DNA from: Sabethes cyaneus
Taxonomy: Eukaryota > Arthropoda > Insecta > Diptera > Culicidae
Assembly (NCBI RefSeq): GCF_943734655.1
Contig: NC_071355.1
Coordinates: forward strand, 18,860,268 to 18,924,267
Length of the DNA stretch: 64,000 nt
Direction: 5' to 3'
Of the stretch, positions 49,645-63,300 are shown piece after piece. Position numbers and translations under genes: made by a program. The stretch's first letter is position 1. Each line of letters begins with the position of its first letter. The notes below the pieces were generated by a model that had not been told where the DNA came from, searched no databases, and worked only from the letters and a program-made list of their open reading frames with translations.

Positions 49645-50552
49645 GGGGAGTGTCGTCGTGGTTGGGCCACGTTTTGGAATTCGCCCATAACTTTTGTTTC
49701 AAAAGGAATTTTGGGAATCTAAATACATCGTTGCAAAGGTCTAAGAATAAGCTATATTTCCGGAAAGCGTTGAACTGATTGCTCGAAAAATAAAAAAGTT
49801 ATAGGCATTTACGTGAAGGCAAAAAATGTTGTCATAGTCGGGCCATGTTGTACAGGTTGGGCCACTGCAGAAAATCTAAGACATACGTATTGAAATTCTA
49901 TATGGAGACATGAAAAGAATGAATTCCGTGAACAACGGCTCATATAAGTACAAATACCCTATTTTCAATTACATTTTTGCGAAATTTTGGCGATCTTGTA
50001 AAATCAATATTGCTACAATTGTCTTTTCCGAAGTGTACAACTACTTTGAAAAAAAAAACACAACAAAAATCTAGGTTTTTATCGTATTAATTTTGCTTTA
50101 TTTCATCACATTTTACATGACTGATATTCTCTGGCGATTATTGCGCTTCTGCGCTTAAAATCATGGTGGCCCGACCTTTAAAAATAACGCTTTTCTAGTA
50201 TTTCACCTTAACGTTCCCAAACACCTTACTGGAGGGGATTTTTCTATAGTCTTCGTGTGCAGCACCAACGCACTTCATACATTTTCAAAATTTATCTCGA
50301 TAATTGCATTTCATGAATCATTTCTTGAAGAAAAGTTTATTGCGTCTGGAAAACTTTTTTTGTAAGATTTAGTCACTGAATTCAGTACGGATGTTTTGAA
50401 TACGCGATTGAAACTCACAATATTGTGAGAAGTTAGCTATCACAGTAAGAAGTTTTACAATGGTTGTATCATAGATATCAAGAGTTACTAAAACTGTAAA
50501 ATCGTGATGGCCCAACCATAACAGTGGCCCGACGGTAACGACAATACCCTAT
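49645..50552. mobile_element. 0.9 kb TIR element (GTCGT...GGGCCAC ends)
   Basis: The left end GGGGAGTGTCGTCGTGGTTG and the right end, the reverse complement of TAGGGTATTGTCGTTACCGT, both lead into TCGGGCCA/TTGGGCCA words. Those words recur inside at 49840, 49855, 50165 and 50508. AT-rich core, non-coding. Confidence 0.55.
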
Positions 50553-50639
50553 TGCGTTAATATTTTTTCAAAGTTTAGAATGTGGTGTATTGAGTATTTA
50601 GCAGATTTTTGTAATATAGCTTTTCTTGGTTTTGTATCT

Positions 50640-51700
<1,061 letters not shown>

Positions 51701-51769
51701 AATCGGGCCAAACCTCAAAAACAGAACAATATAGTAAAAATGTGTAATTTTTCAACGGGTGTTTCTTTG

Positions 51770-52095
51770 GAGCAGTCAATTAATAAAATACAGGGTCACT
51801 TTCAGGGTGATCTTGAATCCCCCTAATAGGGTGACACAAACTTTTGTTTTCCAAACGCATCCAAAAAAATAGCGTCTTCACAAAAATTATAGAACACACT
51901 AAAATAAGCAACTTTCATGCATACAGTAACTATCTATCCCTTACTGATTGCGAAATTCAATGATTTGTTTAAAGAAACCACTCTAAAAGCAATCCTGCTC
52001 CAACATTTTGCATACGATGTTTTCATTGCTTTCAAATGTTCTACAAAGTTATTTAGTAGGTTAAAATACACTCTGAAGATTGTTTATCGCTAGGA
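51770..52095 (-). repeat. Inverted relative of the 1.1-1.42 kb core
   Basis: The order of landmarks (CCTAATAGGGTGA, ACAAACTTTTGTTTT, AACACACTAAAATAAGCAACTTT, TTCTACAAAGTTATT) mirrors 1130-1425. Confidence 0.6.
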
Positions 52096-53684
52096 TGCAT
52101 ATGGATGATAACTAGCACAGCATTAACCAACAGTTAAATAAGGTACCGAAGATGTGTCGATTTCTATATGATCATTTCCAGCTCAAAACGTTAAAAAAGC
52201 CATTTTTTACTCGACTATTTTCGATTGGAATTGGAACGTGAAAATGTGAAAATAGTTTCTTTCTAAACCGAATATTTCCATGTTTATCTATAAGTAAATG
52301 AAAATAAAAAGGTTTGACCAATCGGCTCTTTCCTTTAAAAAAGGATGTACTACCAGTAATCAAATCATGAGGGGTATCAATCGGCGCCAAATTTAAGATT
52401 TTTGCTTTCTGACCTAAAATGAACACTGCAATCTTTTATCGACTGGTAATTTACTCAATGGAGTTTCTTTCTGCTTTGCAGTCTTAAAAAGCAGAGAAAC
52501 GATGTTTTTCTCTTTCACCAACGTTTCGAATAATTTATATTGTTTATCAAGGCTCTAAAAATAATCAAAAAATAACCAAAGCATTAATTTGTCCTTACAA
52601 TATTAATATAAACTTTTTACCGAGGATGGACCATTTCTTTGTCAGGTGGCTCATCATTACACGGTCACTTCTACTTCACATATACATATTAGCCTAACAA
52701 TATTTAAAAAAGAAAACAATATTAGCAAACAGGAACAAATTTTACAATTATTAAACTATTACAATAATTTTCAAACACACTACAAACTAAAAACTTCTAA
52801 CTCGTAGCGCTTATTGAAAAAAACTAACGAAAAAACAAAAAGATTGCTATAATAAAAGAGTTTACATGCAAGCTTGAGCACAATTTAATTGCGTGCATGT
52901 TTACGTTGTGCTCAGTTAAGTTAAAATGAACAATCTTACAGAACTTGGGTCAAATCCGTGAAGGTCGATTACACGGTTATCGGATACTTTGCATGAGTTG
53001 ACTCCAATAGATAATTTATAGATTTCACATCTGAATAACATGAGAATGACCTAAGAAACAGATTATATAAGAATTTAGTTCAAAGTGATGCGTATAGAAT
53101 TTGACTCTATCAGTTTTATAAAAATTACAAATTCAAATACAAATCAAAAATATTATTTGAGCTGGAAATGCCCATATCAAATGACATATAAGAGGGTATA
53201 ACAAAGGTTCCTTGCACCACTAGGAGGATTAAATCAGGTTTTTTGAAATATGTTTCAATAGCTCAGCTAATCGCGTGTTGTTTGGAAAAAGAACTTCTAG
53301 AAAAAGACGCATCGTTTGTTTGTGACAAACACTATACAATTAGAATCCCTATAAAAATAATTTTCTTTTGACATTATCTATCTCATGGCATTTGTAAATG
53401 TTAAAAAAAAAATCAAAAAAAGTCCCCCGTGGTCTGCAGTAGCACTGCACATAAGAGTATTTGAGCCGAAAAGTTGGTCAAAAGTATTATTAATCATTTT
53501 TGTTAGAGTAAACAAGCGGTAATGAGTGAAAAATAGTATCATTAGTTCTATGAAGTAATTTTTTATGGAATTATGTTTGTATCTACCTAGTAGTGTAGCA
53601 CAACTTTTCTGATATTGCTTTTCTGTAGTTGAAGAATGGAAACTTTTTTAGAAATTATCTGAATAAAGGGAGAGATATATATGA
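52096..53684. other. AT-rich repeat-like DNA, no gene
   Basis: Includes the AACAAAGGTTCC end motif near 53200. An 84-codon frame on the minus strand (52426-52172) has no recognisable domain. Confidence 0.35.
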
Positions 53685-53846
53685 GAGAGAGGTAAGATAG
53701 ATAGAGAGAGAGAGATGAGAGGGAGAGAGGTGAGAAAGACAGGTGTGTATTAGAGAGAGAGGTAAGAAAGAGGGATGTGTGTGAGAGAGAGAGATGTGTG
53801 GTGTGTGGAGAGTTGTGGAGAGTGAGAGAGTGAGGGAGAGTGAGTT

Positions 53847-53892
<46 letters not shown>
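53685..53892. repeat. (GA)n-rich simple repeat
   Basis: Imperfect GAGA with GTGA/GTGT interruptions, becoming pure (GA)n at about 53846-53887. Confidence 0.95.
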
Positions 53893-54954
53893 GAGATCTG
53901 AAACACTTGCCCTCGTTTTCTGCGCATGCTTCTCTCTCGGTCCATTATTGAATCCCTTCGATGGGTGACCCTCCGGAAATTATCACAGGAAAACCTAATC
54001 CAGATCCAGCATGTACTTATTCTTCTTACAAAACAGGACTTTTGACTGATAATACGCTTATCGAATAAATTACGTAATAAAGAGACTCAAAGCATGCGCA
54101 AATTTGATAGAAATTAAAGAAATTTGGCGAATTTCTCTTCTAATACCTAAAATTTCTTGTTCAATTACTTTATAGAGCATTCCTCTGGTGTCTCTCAAGC
54201 ACAATGACATAAAATTTATCTTTCAAATGCTTGAAATTACATGATAGTATAATTTATCATAAGAAAAATGCTGCAAAATTGAATATTTCATCATTTAGTA
54301 AAAAGTTTTTTTTTTTCATGAAATTGCAAAAAGTTGCAAAAATTTAACTTACAACGTTCTTCCTGGGACTCTAAGCTATCAAATGGCATCAAAGATTGTG
54401 ATGAGAAAAGGTGAGAACATAAACAAATATCACTTTAAAGTAGTAACATATTTGTGTTAATTTGCTATAATAAATACTGCTCGCTTGTCATCATTATATT
54501 CATTGAAATCTAAAGTCTATATCAACAAATAATTGTAAAATCTTTGAGATTCAAAAGCCTTTTTACAGCCGGTCGATAGGATGTATATAACCTTAGAAAT
54601 GTGAAAGGCAACATCCTTACCTACATGAGCGAAAATATATGGCGCATTTTTATTCGAAGTTTGACAGCTCTATGCAAGATGTAAACAAGACAAATGGTTT
54701 CAAAATTAACGTTACATTGTGTGATAGGTATCTGGAAAGACAGCGAGGTTTAATTGGAGGGGATTGAACGAGTTTCAACTTTCCTCATTTTGACCAGCTT
54801 TTTGGTCCAAATACTCCTCTGTGCACTGGCGACAAAAAGAGCCAAGCAACTATGCTCAATGCTTTGTTTGTACTGCCAACTCCATCTTGGAGCTAAGAAG
54901 TTCGACCTCGTGAGACGCTTCGTCTCCGCCAAACATGGCTGATTTGGCACTTGC
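53893..54954. other. AT-rich stretch, no gene
   Basis: No supportable feature until the transposase scrap. 54754-54945 could be a badly decayed upstream part of that transposase. Confidence 0.3.
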
Positions 54955-55250
54955 AATGTCCTCAAAAAGTATCACGCCAAGGAGGGTTTGGTCTTTTTGC
55001 TGGACCTAGCCTTGGCGCGTCACTCGAGGAGTTGGATCGGCTGGAGATGCACGTTCAACCGAAGGACGCCAACGCTCCCAGTGTCCCCCAGCTATGACCG
55101 ATAGAAAATTTTTGGACGAACCTTAAACGGAAGATCTACTCCATTACCTTCGTGGCCAAAACAGCTGATCGGTAAGACCACGAAAGAACTGAAGAGCCTG
55201 CCGACATCCATCTTTTCATCGACCATGGCTCAGTTTCCTGCCAACCGCCA
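54955..55250 (+). pseudogene. Tc1/mariner (DD37E-like) transposase C-terminal scrap
   Basis: One frame reads QPKDANAPSVPQL-stop-PIENFWTNLKRKIYS. This is the conserved block around the third catalytic acidic residue (PQxRPIENFW) in mosquito mariner-type transposases. An adjoining frame has a LLDLALARHS-like match to the second catalytic region. It has stops and frameshifts and no visible ends. Confidence 0.65.
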
Positions 55251-55261
55251 TTGGGCTCCGC

Positions 55262-55566
55262 CACTCTCCGCTTTCAGTTTGCATTCCGCCGAATGTCGTC
55301 CGCAGCACCTTCCGCTCGAACAACGCCAAGGGCGCGTATGTTCTCCTTTAGCATCATCACAACTTCAAGTCCATAAAGAACTACCGGTCTAGTAAGGGGT
55401 TTATACATTGTCAGCTGCGCACGGCGACATTGGCTTATTGATTATACCGTTTTGTAAAAGGCAAAGTAGGCCGGGTTTCCCGCTTGAATGCGCCACTGGA
55501 TCTCCTTACTAGTGATGTCCGTGGTCACCAGCGAACCTAAATACACGAGCTCATCTACCACTTCTA
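55262..55566 (-). pseudogene. Non-LTR LINE C-terminal fragment
   Basis: The minus strand encodes a VVDELVYLGSLVTTD-like block, then IQWRIQAG and a VVLYGLE...ALGVVRAEGAADDIRR-like region, the typical tail after LINE RT. It joins the mariner scrap at about 55255 and is cut by a MITE at 55567. Confidence 0.6.
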
Positions 55567-55819
55567 CACGGAAAAAATTTGATTCCGAATAAAATTATGA
55601 AATGATAAAATTTTAATTGCTGCGAAATCATGACTGTAATGTCATATCAGGCAGTACAAAATCATGAATAAAAATTCATGATCTTGTGTTCTGTTGTACT
55701 GCAAGAAGTTCGTGATATAATGATTATTATTCATGGTGTATTTTCATAATACATAAGCTATAAACCTGATATCATGGGTCAGTTTGCTTATATTCGAGAT
55801 TGAATTTCTATCCGTGTGA
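55567..55819. mobile_element. MITE with ACACGGA...TCCGTGT ends
   Basis: ACACGGAAAAAATTTGATTC (55567) and the reverse complement of ACACGGATAGAAATTCAATC (ending about 55817) form imperfect 25-bp inverted ends around an AT-rich core with TTCATGATAT-like words. Confidence 0.6.
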
Positions 55820-56073
55820 AAAGAAGAAATCAAAGGATCAGTACATCTCTGACTCCTAGAAAAGTAGGCTAAAATCTCCTTCATTTGGCAAAATCTGCTA
55901 GGAATCGGCGCGTACCGTAAACAAGAACCACGCCACCGAAATCCCCATAAAAATACCTTTCTTTTGATATCAAAAGATTGATCGAAGCCCAGCGGCATTT
56001 GTAGATAGTGATTTATTTCCATTTGGTCGGCCGCCAACACTACTAGGGCTATTTGGGCCGTCTGTTGATTATA

Positions 56074-56318
56074 CACTCAAAATAATTTTCACGTCGAAAT
56101 TACGTGAAAAGTTATGTGATTATTTTCCATCTAACTTTTCCCGTACTATTTATGTGAATTTAACGTAGTTTGCATTAGTATGCGTGCATTTACGTGGAAA
56201 TCAGATAGATGTTATTGTATTTTCCAATAATGTTCAACTGAAAGTCACGTAACTCCCTGTAGAGAAATTTACGTGATTTTTCACGTGGAAAGAACGTGTG
56301 GATTACTTTGCGTGTATC
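56074..56318. mobile_element. MITE with ACACTCAAAATAAT-type ends
   Basis: The left ACACTCAAAATAATTTTCAC and the right ATTACTTTGCGTGT are near-complements. CACGT and ACGTGAAAA words recur inside. It interrupts the 3' flank of the LINE tail that follows. Confidence 0.55.
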
Positions 56319-56456
56319 TAGATACAATACTATAAATAAATACTACTACATTAATTTTCAAGTACCTAACCTAATAATTATAGAATAAGATTTTACACAT
56401 ATTTACATTTTTGATAGTTGTTTTTGAATTAAACTAAATTAATTAGTTAGTTATGT

Positions 56457-56870
56457 TTACATAAGATCATACAAATCAATCTCTTTCATATAGCGAATCA
56501 CATTTTTAATATTTGCTAGATTATCTTTAAGAGTATTAACACCTTGAATAGATAATTTTTTTCTAATGGCAGAATATTTGGAACAGTGGTTGAATATATG
56601 CTTGACAGATATTATTTGTTTACAGGAATCACAAATTGGATTGGAGATATTGAGATAAAGGCCTTTTTTTCAAAAAAAAATCCCCGCTGTGTAGCGGGGG
56701 ACTTAAAATTTTTCAATGGTGAAGCCATCTTTCGGATAAACCAATCGGTTCTTTGCAGAGCCAATAAAATAATTGAAGAAACAATTAGATTTTCTCACCA
56801 AACAATTCACATCAATTTTAATTTCCGTTGTAGAGCATTAGGTTGTAGAGCATAACATTCGAGATACATT
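56457..56870 (-). pseudogene. I/Jockey-like LINE C-terminal fragment
   Basis: The minus strand ends ICDSCKQIISVKHIFNHCSK, then YSAIRKKLSIQGVN and MKEIDLYDLM-stop at 56457. The CX2C...HX4C zinc-type motif near 56605-56645 is typical of the end of such LINEs. Upstream, the frame is broken around a perfect 7-bp GC hairpin, CCCCGCT-GTGT-AGCGGGG (56682-56699). Confidence 0.7.
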
Positions 56871-58600
56871 CTGAAAATTCACTTCTGAAACATCCTGTGG
56901 ATTTGGACAAACGTGCAGACTGGTTTCTTTACCTAGGTGTTATCTTCGTACCTGAAAGATGCCTTTACAAGTTTTCGATTTAGAAATATCTTTAAGATTT
57001 CAATAACAACTAATTCTTTAAAGTGTACAGGCAATTAAGCAAAATATTTTTAGCTCTTCAGATAATTTATGACTCTCAAAATAGTCGGTTATTGAAAATT
57101 GATTCAAACAACGCGGATTAGAGGTTTCCACGAAAAATCTGACGAAGAACAATAACAGATACGCAGTCTTCCACGGCGGGACGTTCCGTTCCTTCCTTTC
57201 ATTACCCGATTACGCACCGATTAGTTGCTAGAGGTCATTTCTTTTCCTGCGGTAGTAGGGTAGACTACTGCAGGTTGAGACCAATTTTTTTCGGTCCATA
57301 AAGCTTTTTTTTTTCCATGTGTGGACTCATTACTGCGACCAGTATAGTTGATCTATTGTAATATCGCCCGGGTGTTTGCTGTATGACCTGCACTGCATTT
57401 CTTTTTGCTATAATCGCTATTGAGTGAGCGATATGCTTATTAAATTTTATGCGTGCTTGCGTGTATTGGGGTTTACCCTTCCTTCAAAGCTTAATCTACT
57501 TTACCCACTTATTCCTCGCTGCCAGCACTATCCCATATTATAGCCGTCCCTGGCGAGGACTCATACGTACCTCTGACCAGTACACTTAACTATAGGAGGG
57601 ACATTTGCACTGTTAAGAGGCTTCAGAGGGTAAATATAGAATTCAGCACGAAGGAAGGGTAAATGGAGGGGCCTGAGAATAAAGCTTAATCAGAATGTTT
57701 TAATTATGTGTGTTTTACATCATTGGAAAGGAGATTCTATAGTCTATACACAAAAAATTGCATTTTTTGCATATTTGTTTTTAGAAAAAGAAAGATATTA
57801 TGGGCATTTCCGTGAAGATTCTAAAAATTTGCAAAAAAAAATCGTTGCTGCTGGTTAAGAAATTTTTCGATTTCACAAGTATGAAAACAAAATCCATTTT
57901 ATTTGTCTGATCTGTTCAAACATCAAGCGTTAAATTTAGACCAATTTTTTTAAAAATAATGGACAAGACAAGACAATAGCAACATTGGTAAGGGCGCCAA
58001 TGTTTATTTGACCGTCAACCCAGTATAAAGTATTAAAATGCACAGAACTTATTGCAAACTAGTTTAACTTGTTTATATGGTTGTTTTCAATTATAAAAAT
58101 GGATGAAACGTTACAAAAAAAATTTCGACTTACAAAAATTCGGTTTTCTCAACCTGCAGCACAGTCAAGCTTATCAGATACTTAAAAAAAACTTTAACCA
58201 ATACTTGGAGAAAAACTAAAAAAAATGGCTCGAAAAGGTTTCCAATACTTTTTTTCCATTTTTTAAAGACCCTCTCGGCTTGCAAAGCATTTCATTGTCA
58301 GTCAGCCCTTATCGGGACTGTTACAATTTGTCATTGAAGAGTTTAATCGACGCTTTCGAATCGAAAACCTACGTTAACAATGCAGTCGTTTCTTGCAGAT
58401 AACCCCTCTGATTTTTCCATCCACAATTCAAAAATTTTCTGCGACTTAACGGTGCATTTCAAATATTTATAGTTTGTAACACGTCAATGCTGAGTATTAC
58501 GTAGATTGAACGTGACGTGCTTTCAACTGCCGCCCGTCAATCACGAAGAGAATCGGTTCTTTGAAGTTCGATAATTAGACAGTCGGTCGAAAGGGTGCTA
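56871..58600. other. AT-rich upstream region of the receptor gene
   Basis: No coding feature. 57150-57660 includes words that look repeat-derived (CTTACCCTTCCTTC mirrored near 57650). The last few hundred bases may include receptor regulatory DNA. Confidence 0.35.
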
Positions 58601-58639
58601 ATTGGCAGTCGGGGTGTTCTGATTTCCGTGATCTGCCCA

Positions 58640-58645
58640 TATAAA
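58640..58645 (+). promoter_or_regulatory. TATA-box candidate for the odorant receptor gene
   Basis: TATAAA 37 bp before the predicted ATG at 58682. A start site about 30 bp downstream would give a very short leader. Plausible by position only. Confidence 0.4.
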
Positions 58646-58681
58646 CGGACTCCTTTCCTTTAATCGGTACGAGTACGAATC

Positions 58682-60006
58682 ATGGCCTTCTGGACCGCGC
58701 GATATCGCAGCTTTCTTCGATTCGATTCGAAATCGGACCAGTTTCGTCACTTGGGTTGGCTTCATCAGTTGATTGGTAGGTGAAGACAGTATAGTCGAAA
58801 AACTCAAAAGATATTGATTCTGATTCACAATTATGATCAGGTTTTAACCTAGTCAATCCCAATGCGATTCGGATCTGGAAAACATCTCTCGGGCTAATGA
58901 TCGCACAAGCATTGTGTTTCACCTATCGGCTGTATGTCGTAATTATTCAAGGGCAAGGATTTTCCTACGCAATCTGCTGTATGATGGTCTTGGGAGGTTT
59001 CGTGTCCGGAGGAGTTCGATACCTTGGTTTCGCACATTTCTACGAGGATTTTCGTAAACTTAGAACCGGCTTCATCCGTTGCATGGAATTTCAGCGTAAC
59101 GACGACCGTGCACAGACTATTCGGCGAGAGCACTATGAGAATAATCAAAAGTTTACGCTCCTAATGTCGTGCGCTGGACTGTCGGCTATAAGCGTATGGA
59201 ATCTTACCGACTATCGACTCACGGATCAATATCGGATTCCTTTTGAGATGTCCTTTCTGAACCCAACATCGAACGTAATTTTTGAAACCTGCTACGGATT
59301 TTATCTCCTAGCGCTGGCGCTTTACTTTTGGATTCCTTTCATGACCATCCGGGTGGCGTTGAGAGCACTGCATGCGGAGTTACTGGTGGTGAACGAAGCA
59401 TATGCGTCTTTGATACGAGAAACTCTAAATTACAGTGAATTTTTGTTTAGCTATGTTGCTAGCTCTTCGAGTTTTGCTTCGGTAGAAAGCGTAAAGAGTA
59501 AACTGTTCTGGTTGTGTCTGGAGGATGAACTACGACGAATTGTTGCCCAGCACCAGGAACTGCTGCTGAATGTAAATCGTGTTCGCCGATTGGCTAGCGT
59601 ACCTTTTCTGGCCGAATCATTTGCCAGCGTATCGATCGGTTCGATTGGGGTTTTCCTGTTTGTGCTTTTGAAAGAGGAAAGTTTAGTACTAGTTGCAATC
59701 GCTAGCTTGCTGATGCTGGAATGCTACTACAACAGTTTACTGGTGGAAGAACTAGAGGACGTTCACAGCACCACAAAGGATGTTTTGTACGGGCTCGAGT
59801 GGCCTACAGCCCTTCGACACGATCGGATGTACGCTCGGCAGTACACCAACATGCGCAAGATCATACTGATTATCATGATGAGATCCCAGCGCCGATTGAA
59901 GTTCCACTGCGGAGGGCTATTCGAAATGTGCATGGACACTTTTTCCGCCACGGCTCGGCTGTGCTATAGTATTTTCACATTTTTGATGCAGGTGAAGGGG
60001 TTTTAG
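58682..60006 (+). CDS. Odorant receptor (7tm_6 family), two predicted exons
   Basis: A seven-transmembrane ligand-gated channel subunit expected in the dendrite membrane of olfactory neurons, where it pairs with the co-receptor Orco. The frame open from 58897 (369 codons) can be extended. Predicted exon 1 is 58682-58775 (31 codons, MAFWTARYRSFLRFDSK...). An intron of 65 bp runs from GTAGGT (58776) to GATCAG (58840). Exon 2 is 58841-60006, giving about 419 residues, usual for mosquito receptors. Hydrophobic segments fall near residues 47-68, 72-94, 136-153, 178-200, 267-288, 292-313 and 392-416. The C-terminus SYSIF-like LCYSIFTFLMQVK is the family signature. No frameshift or stop is seen. An alternative acceptor 12 bp downstream is also in phase. 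The ligand is unknown. The intron is inferred from sequence. Confidence 0.85.
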
Positions 60007-60040
60007 AAAAATGGTTAATACAAAAATTGTGATTTAATTA

Positions 60041-60296
60041 TGTGGAGATAATGGCAACACGGCTTAGTATTCACCTGATGAATTATATACATTGATTATA
60101 TTTCACTATATTCTATGATTTAACGTGTATTGACATTTGTTATATCCCTTGTCGATTTCCTGTAAACTGTCATTCCATAATAAGATGTGCTACAAAGTAG
60201 AAGTAATAAAACGTGTTTAATTATATTCCAAGTGTCTTTCTAATTCCGTCCGGTAATTTGGTCTTTTATCCGTGTTCGCTCGACTACCGTTCTACA
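60041..60296 (+). repeat. 5' LTR of the copia element
   Basis: Begins TGTGGAGA and ends TCTACA, so short TGT...ACA inverted ends. AATAAA at 60205-60210 is a likely polyadenylation signal, which would place the R/U5 boundary near 60225-60235. The right edge is fixed by the primer site; the left edge is inferred from the TG start without the other LTR. Confidence 0.75.
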
Positions 60297-60311
60297 GGTT
60301 CTGGGCCCAGT
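60297..60311 (+). other. Primer binding site (initiator tRNA-Met half)
   Basis: GGTTCTGGGCCCAG directly after the LTR. Copia elements prime from an internal cut in initiator tRNA-Met, whose anticodon-arm complement in Drosophila is GGTTATGGGCCCAG. There is one mismatch here. Confidence 0.8.
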
Positions 60312-60388
60312 TCGTCCGAATCGGGAGTGAAAATCGGAACTGCAAATTATCGACGTATTCGTTTTTGGCTTATTTTGCTCCGTTTAAG

Positions 60389-63300
60389 ATGAGTGACAAA
60401 CTGGTGTCGTTTAGCAAGTTGAATGCTTCCAACTACGACAATTGGAGTTTCAAAACGAAGCTGCTCTTGATAAAGGATGGATGTTGGGAGGCTATCAGCG
60501 GTGCGATTCCGGATCCAGTCACTCCAGAGTGGGAAAAGAAAAATCAGCTAGCGATGGCGATTATTGGACTGGCAGTAGAGGACAGCCAGTTGATCCATAT
60601 AAAGAAAGCAGAAAAAGCGAAGGTAGCGTGGGATAACCTACAAAAAGTCCACGTGAAAAAGACACTTAGCACGAAAGTTTCACTAATGCGTAAAATTTGC
60701 CGTCTCCGTTTCGAACATCACGGCGATATGGAAGTTCACATCGCAACACTGGCAGATCTGGTAGAAAAGCTGAATGGATTACAAAACAACGCAATTTTGG
60801 ATGATCAGTGGCTAGTGGCAATTCTTTTCAGTAGTCTTCCGGATGAGTATGAAACGCTAGTGACTGCTTTAGAAGCAAGGCCGGACGAGGATTTGACTTT
60901 AGATCTTGTAAAAGGTAAATTGATCGACGAGTGGCAGAAAAAGAAGAATCGCGCGGATGGTGAAAATAGCGACGAAACAGTTTTGCATACTGTAACCGAC
61001 AGAAACAATGATAAGTGCTATTTTTGTAAGAAGTCGGGTCATAAAAAGGCAAACTGTGAAAAGTGGAAGCGATGGAGGGAGAATAAACTGAAAAACAAAA
61101 TGAAGGAAGAAAACAGGGCACATTGTGTGGTGAAAAACGATGTTGACTCAGCTGTCTGGGTTTTCGCGGCTAGTGATTTAACATTGCCGGATATTTGGAT
61201 TCTAGATTCCGGGGCGACGTGTCATATTACAAACAATCGTCATTTTCTTCAGTCGTACGACAGCAGTGTTAAAGAAGATGTTTGGGTCGCTAACGGGATG
61301 AAAGTTAGATCCATTGGAAGAGGATCTGGAAAGCTGACGGCGGTCGACAGCGCTGGTCGACATCGAGTGATTACCATAGACGACGTCCTTCTTGTGCCTG
61401 AAATGAAAGCGAACTTGCTATCGGTGAAGCGTTTAGTAAACAAGGGTTATATTGTGAACTTTAATGCGAATGGTGCTACCATCAGTCGAAATGGAACAGT
61501 TGGTGTAGTGGCTGAACTTATAAACAATTTGTTCGTATTAAAATTGTACAATGAAAGTGTTTCGTTGGTGGGTGAACTGTCCGAGTGCATTCATACATGG
61601 CACCGTAAGCTAGGACATAGAGACAATGACGCAGTGAAAAAGCTTCTGAACTTAGCGAGTGGAATTGAGTTTAGTAAATGCAATTGTTCAGAACAATGTG
61701 AAGTGTGTATTCGCGGAAAAATGCATCGTGTGCCGTTCCCGAAAGCATCTAGCAGCAAGTCGTCAAGCGTAATGGATTTGATTCATACGGATATTTGTGG
61801 TCCGATGCGGACAGCTACGCTGAGCGGAAGGCGATATTTTTTGACATTCATAGATGACTTCAGCAAGTATACGGTAGTATACATCTTGAAGCGAAAATCG
61901 GAAACTTTGGAAAAGTTTCGTGATTACGTCGAAATGGTTAAAACCCAGTTCGGTAAGAAACCGAAGATACTCCGGTCGGATAATGGAGGCGAGTATACTG
62001 GTGGAAATTTTAAACGTTTTTTGAAGAAAAATGGCATTGTCGGTCAGTTCACCGCACCGTATTCGCCACAACAAAATGGCACTGCGGAACGTAAAAACCG
62101 TTATCTTGTAGAAATGGCTCGATGTATGTTGATCGAGGCAGGGCTCGATAACCGGTTCTGGGGTGAAGCCGTAGCAACTGCAAATTATATTCAAAATCGT
62201 CTTCCTTCTCGTACAATTCCCGTGACGCCGTATGAACGCTGGCATGGCATAAAACCGAATCTGAGCCATGTACATCCTTTCGGTGTTGATGTTTATTGCT
62301 ATATACCGAGTGAAAAGCGAGGCAAGCTTAACGAGAAAGCGAAAAAGTTGAAGCTGATGGGATACAGCGAGGTATCAAAAGCGTTTCGTCTGATTGATAT
62401 TTCGACAGGACAGGTTACTATTAGTCGAGATGTGAAATTCTTAAACAGCTTTGATACCATACAGAATTTGGAAGCTGAACAATCTCCCTGTAATGAAGTG
62501 GTAGTTCCTCTATCGGTTCAACCTGTATCTGTGCCAAGTGCCTCTGGTGTCCTGAGTGAGGATGATGATGATATCTGGGAAGATGCAACTCCTGCTGCTG
62601 AAGAGGATGCTTTTAGAAGGTCAACGAGGTCAACGAAAGGTAAATTGCCAGCTAGATATGCCTGTTCTGCGGAAAACGAAGTTCAGGAGGAGCCTAAGAC
62701 ACTGAAAGAAGCGCTCTCAGGGCCGAATTGCGACAAGTGGAGGAATGCTATGTTGGAGGAGCTCGATTCAATTAGTAGCTGCGATGCTTGGGATTTGGTG
62801 GACCCGCCTGAAGGAAAACGTGTGTTAGGATGTAAATGGGTCTTCAAAATCAAACAAAATCCTGATAATGAGTTTACACGGTATAAGGCGAGACTTGTGG
62901 CCCAAGGTTACAACCAGCAATATGGGAACGAGTACGACGAAGTGTTCGCACCTGTTGTTCGTCAGACAACTTTTCGAGCTCTTATGTCTGTCGTGGCGAA
63001 AAGGGGTATGGCCGCAAAACAGTATGATATAAAAACAGCGTTTCTAAACGGCGACCTTGAGGAGGAGTTATTTATGCGCCAGCCTCCAGGGTTCATTGTT
63101 AAAGGTGCTGAAAGCAAGGTCTGTCGTTTAAAACGGAGCTTGTACGGGCTCAAGCAAAGCGCTCGTTCGTGGAACAATAAACTGCATCAAGTACTGGAAG
63201 GTGATGGGTTCAAGCGAAGCGAAGCGGACCCATGTCTGTACAGCAAGCAAGTGAAAAATAAACGATGCTACGTTTTGGTTTACGTTGATGATCTAATCAT

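Noticed and set aside
52172..52426. 84-codon minus-strand frame, considered as an endogenous viral scrap
   Set aside because: No motif of any viral or host family could be recognised.
53655..53945. 96-codon serine/leucine-rich frame
   Set aside because: Translation of the (GA)n simple repeat.
60205..60210. Native polyadenylation signal of the odorant receptor
   Set aside because: It lies inside the copia LTR, although the receptor may use it.
61763..62275. 170-codon minus-strand frame
   Set aside because: Shadow of the copia integrase frame.
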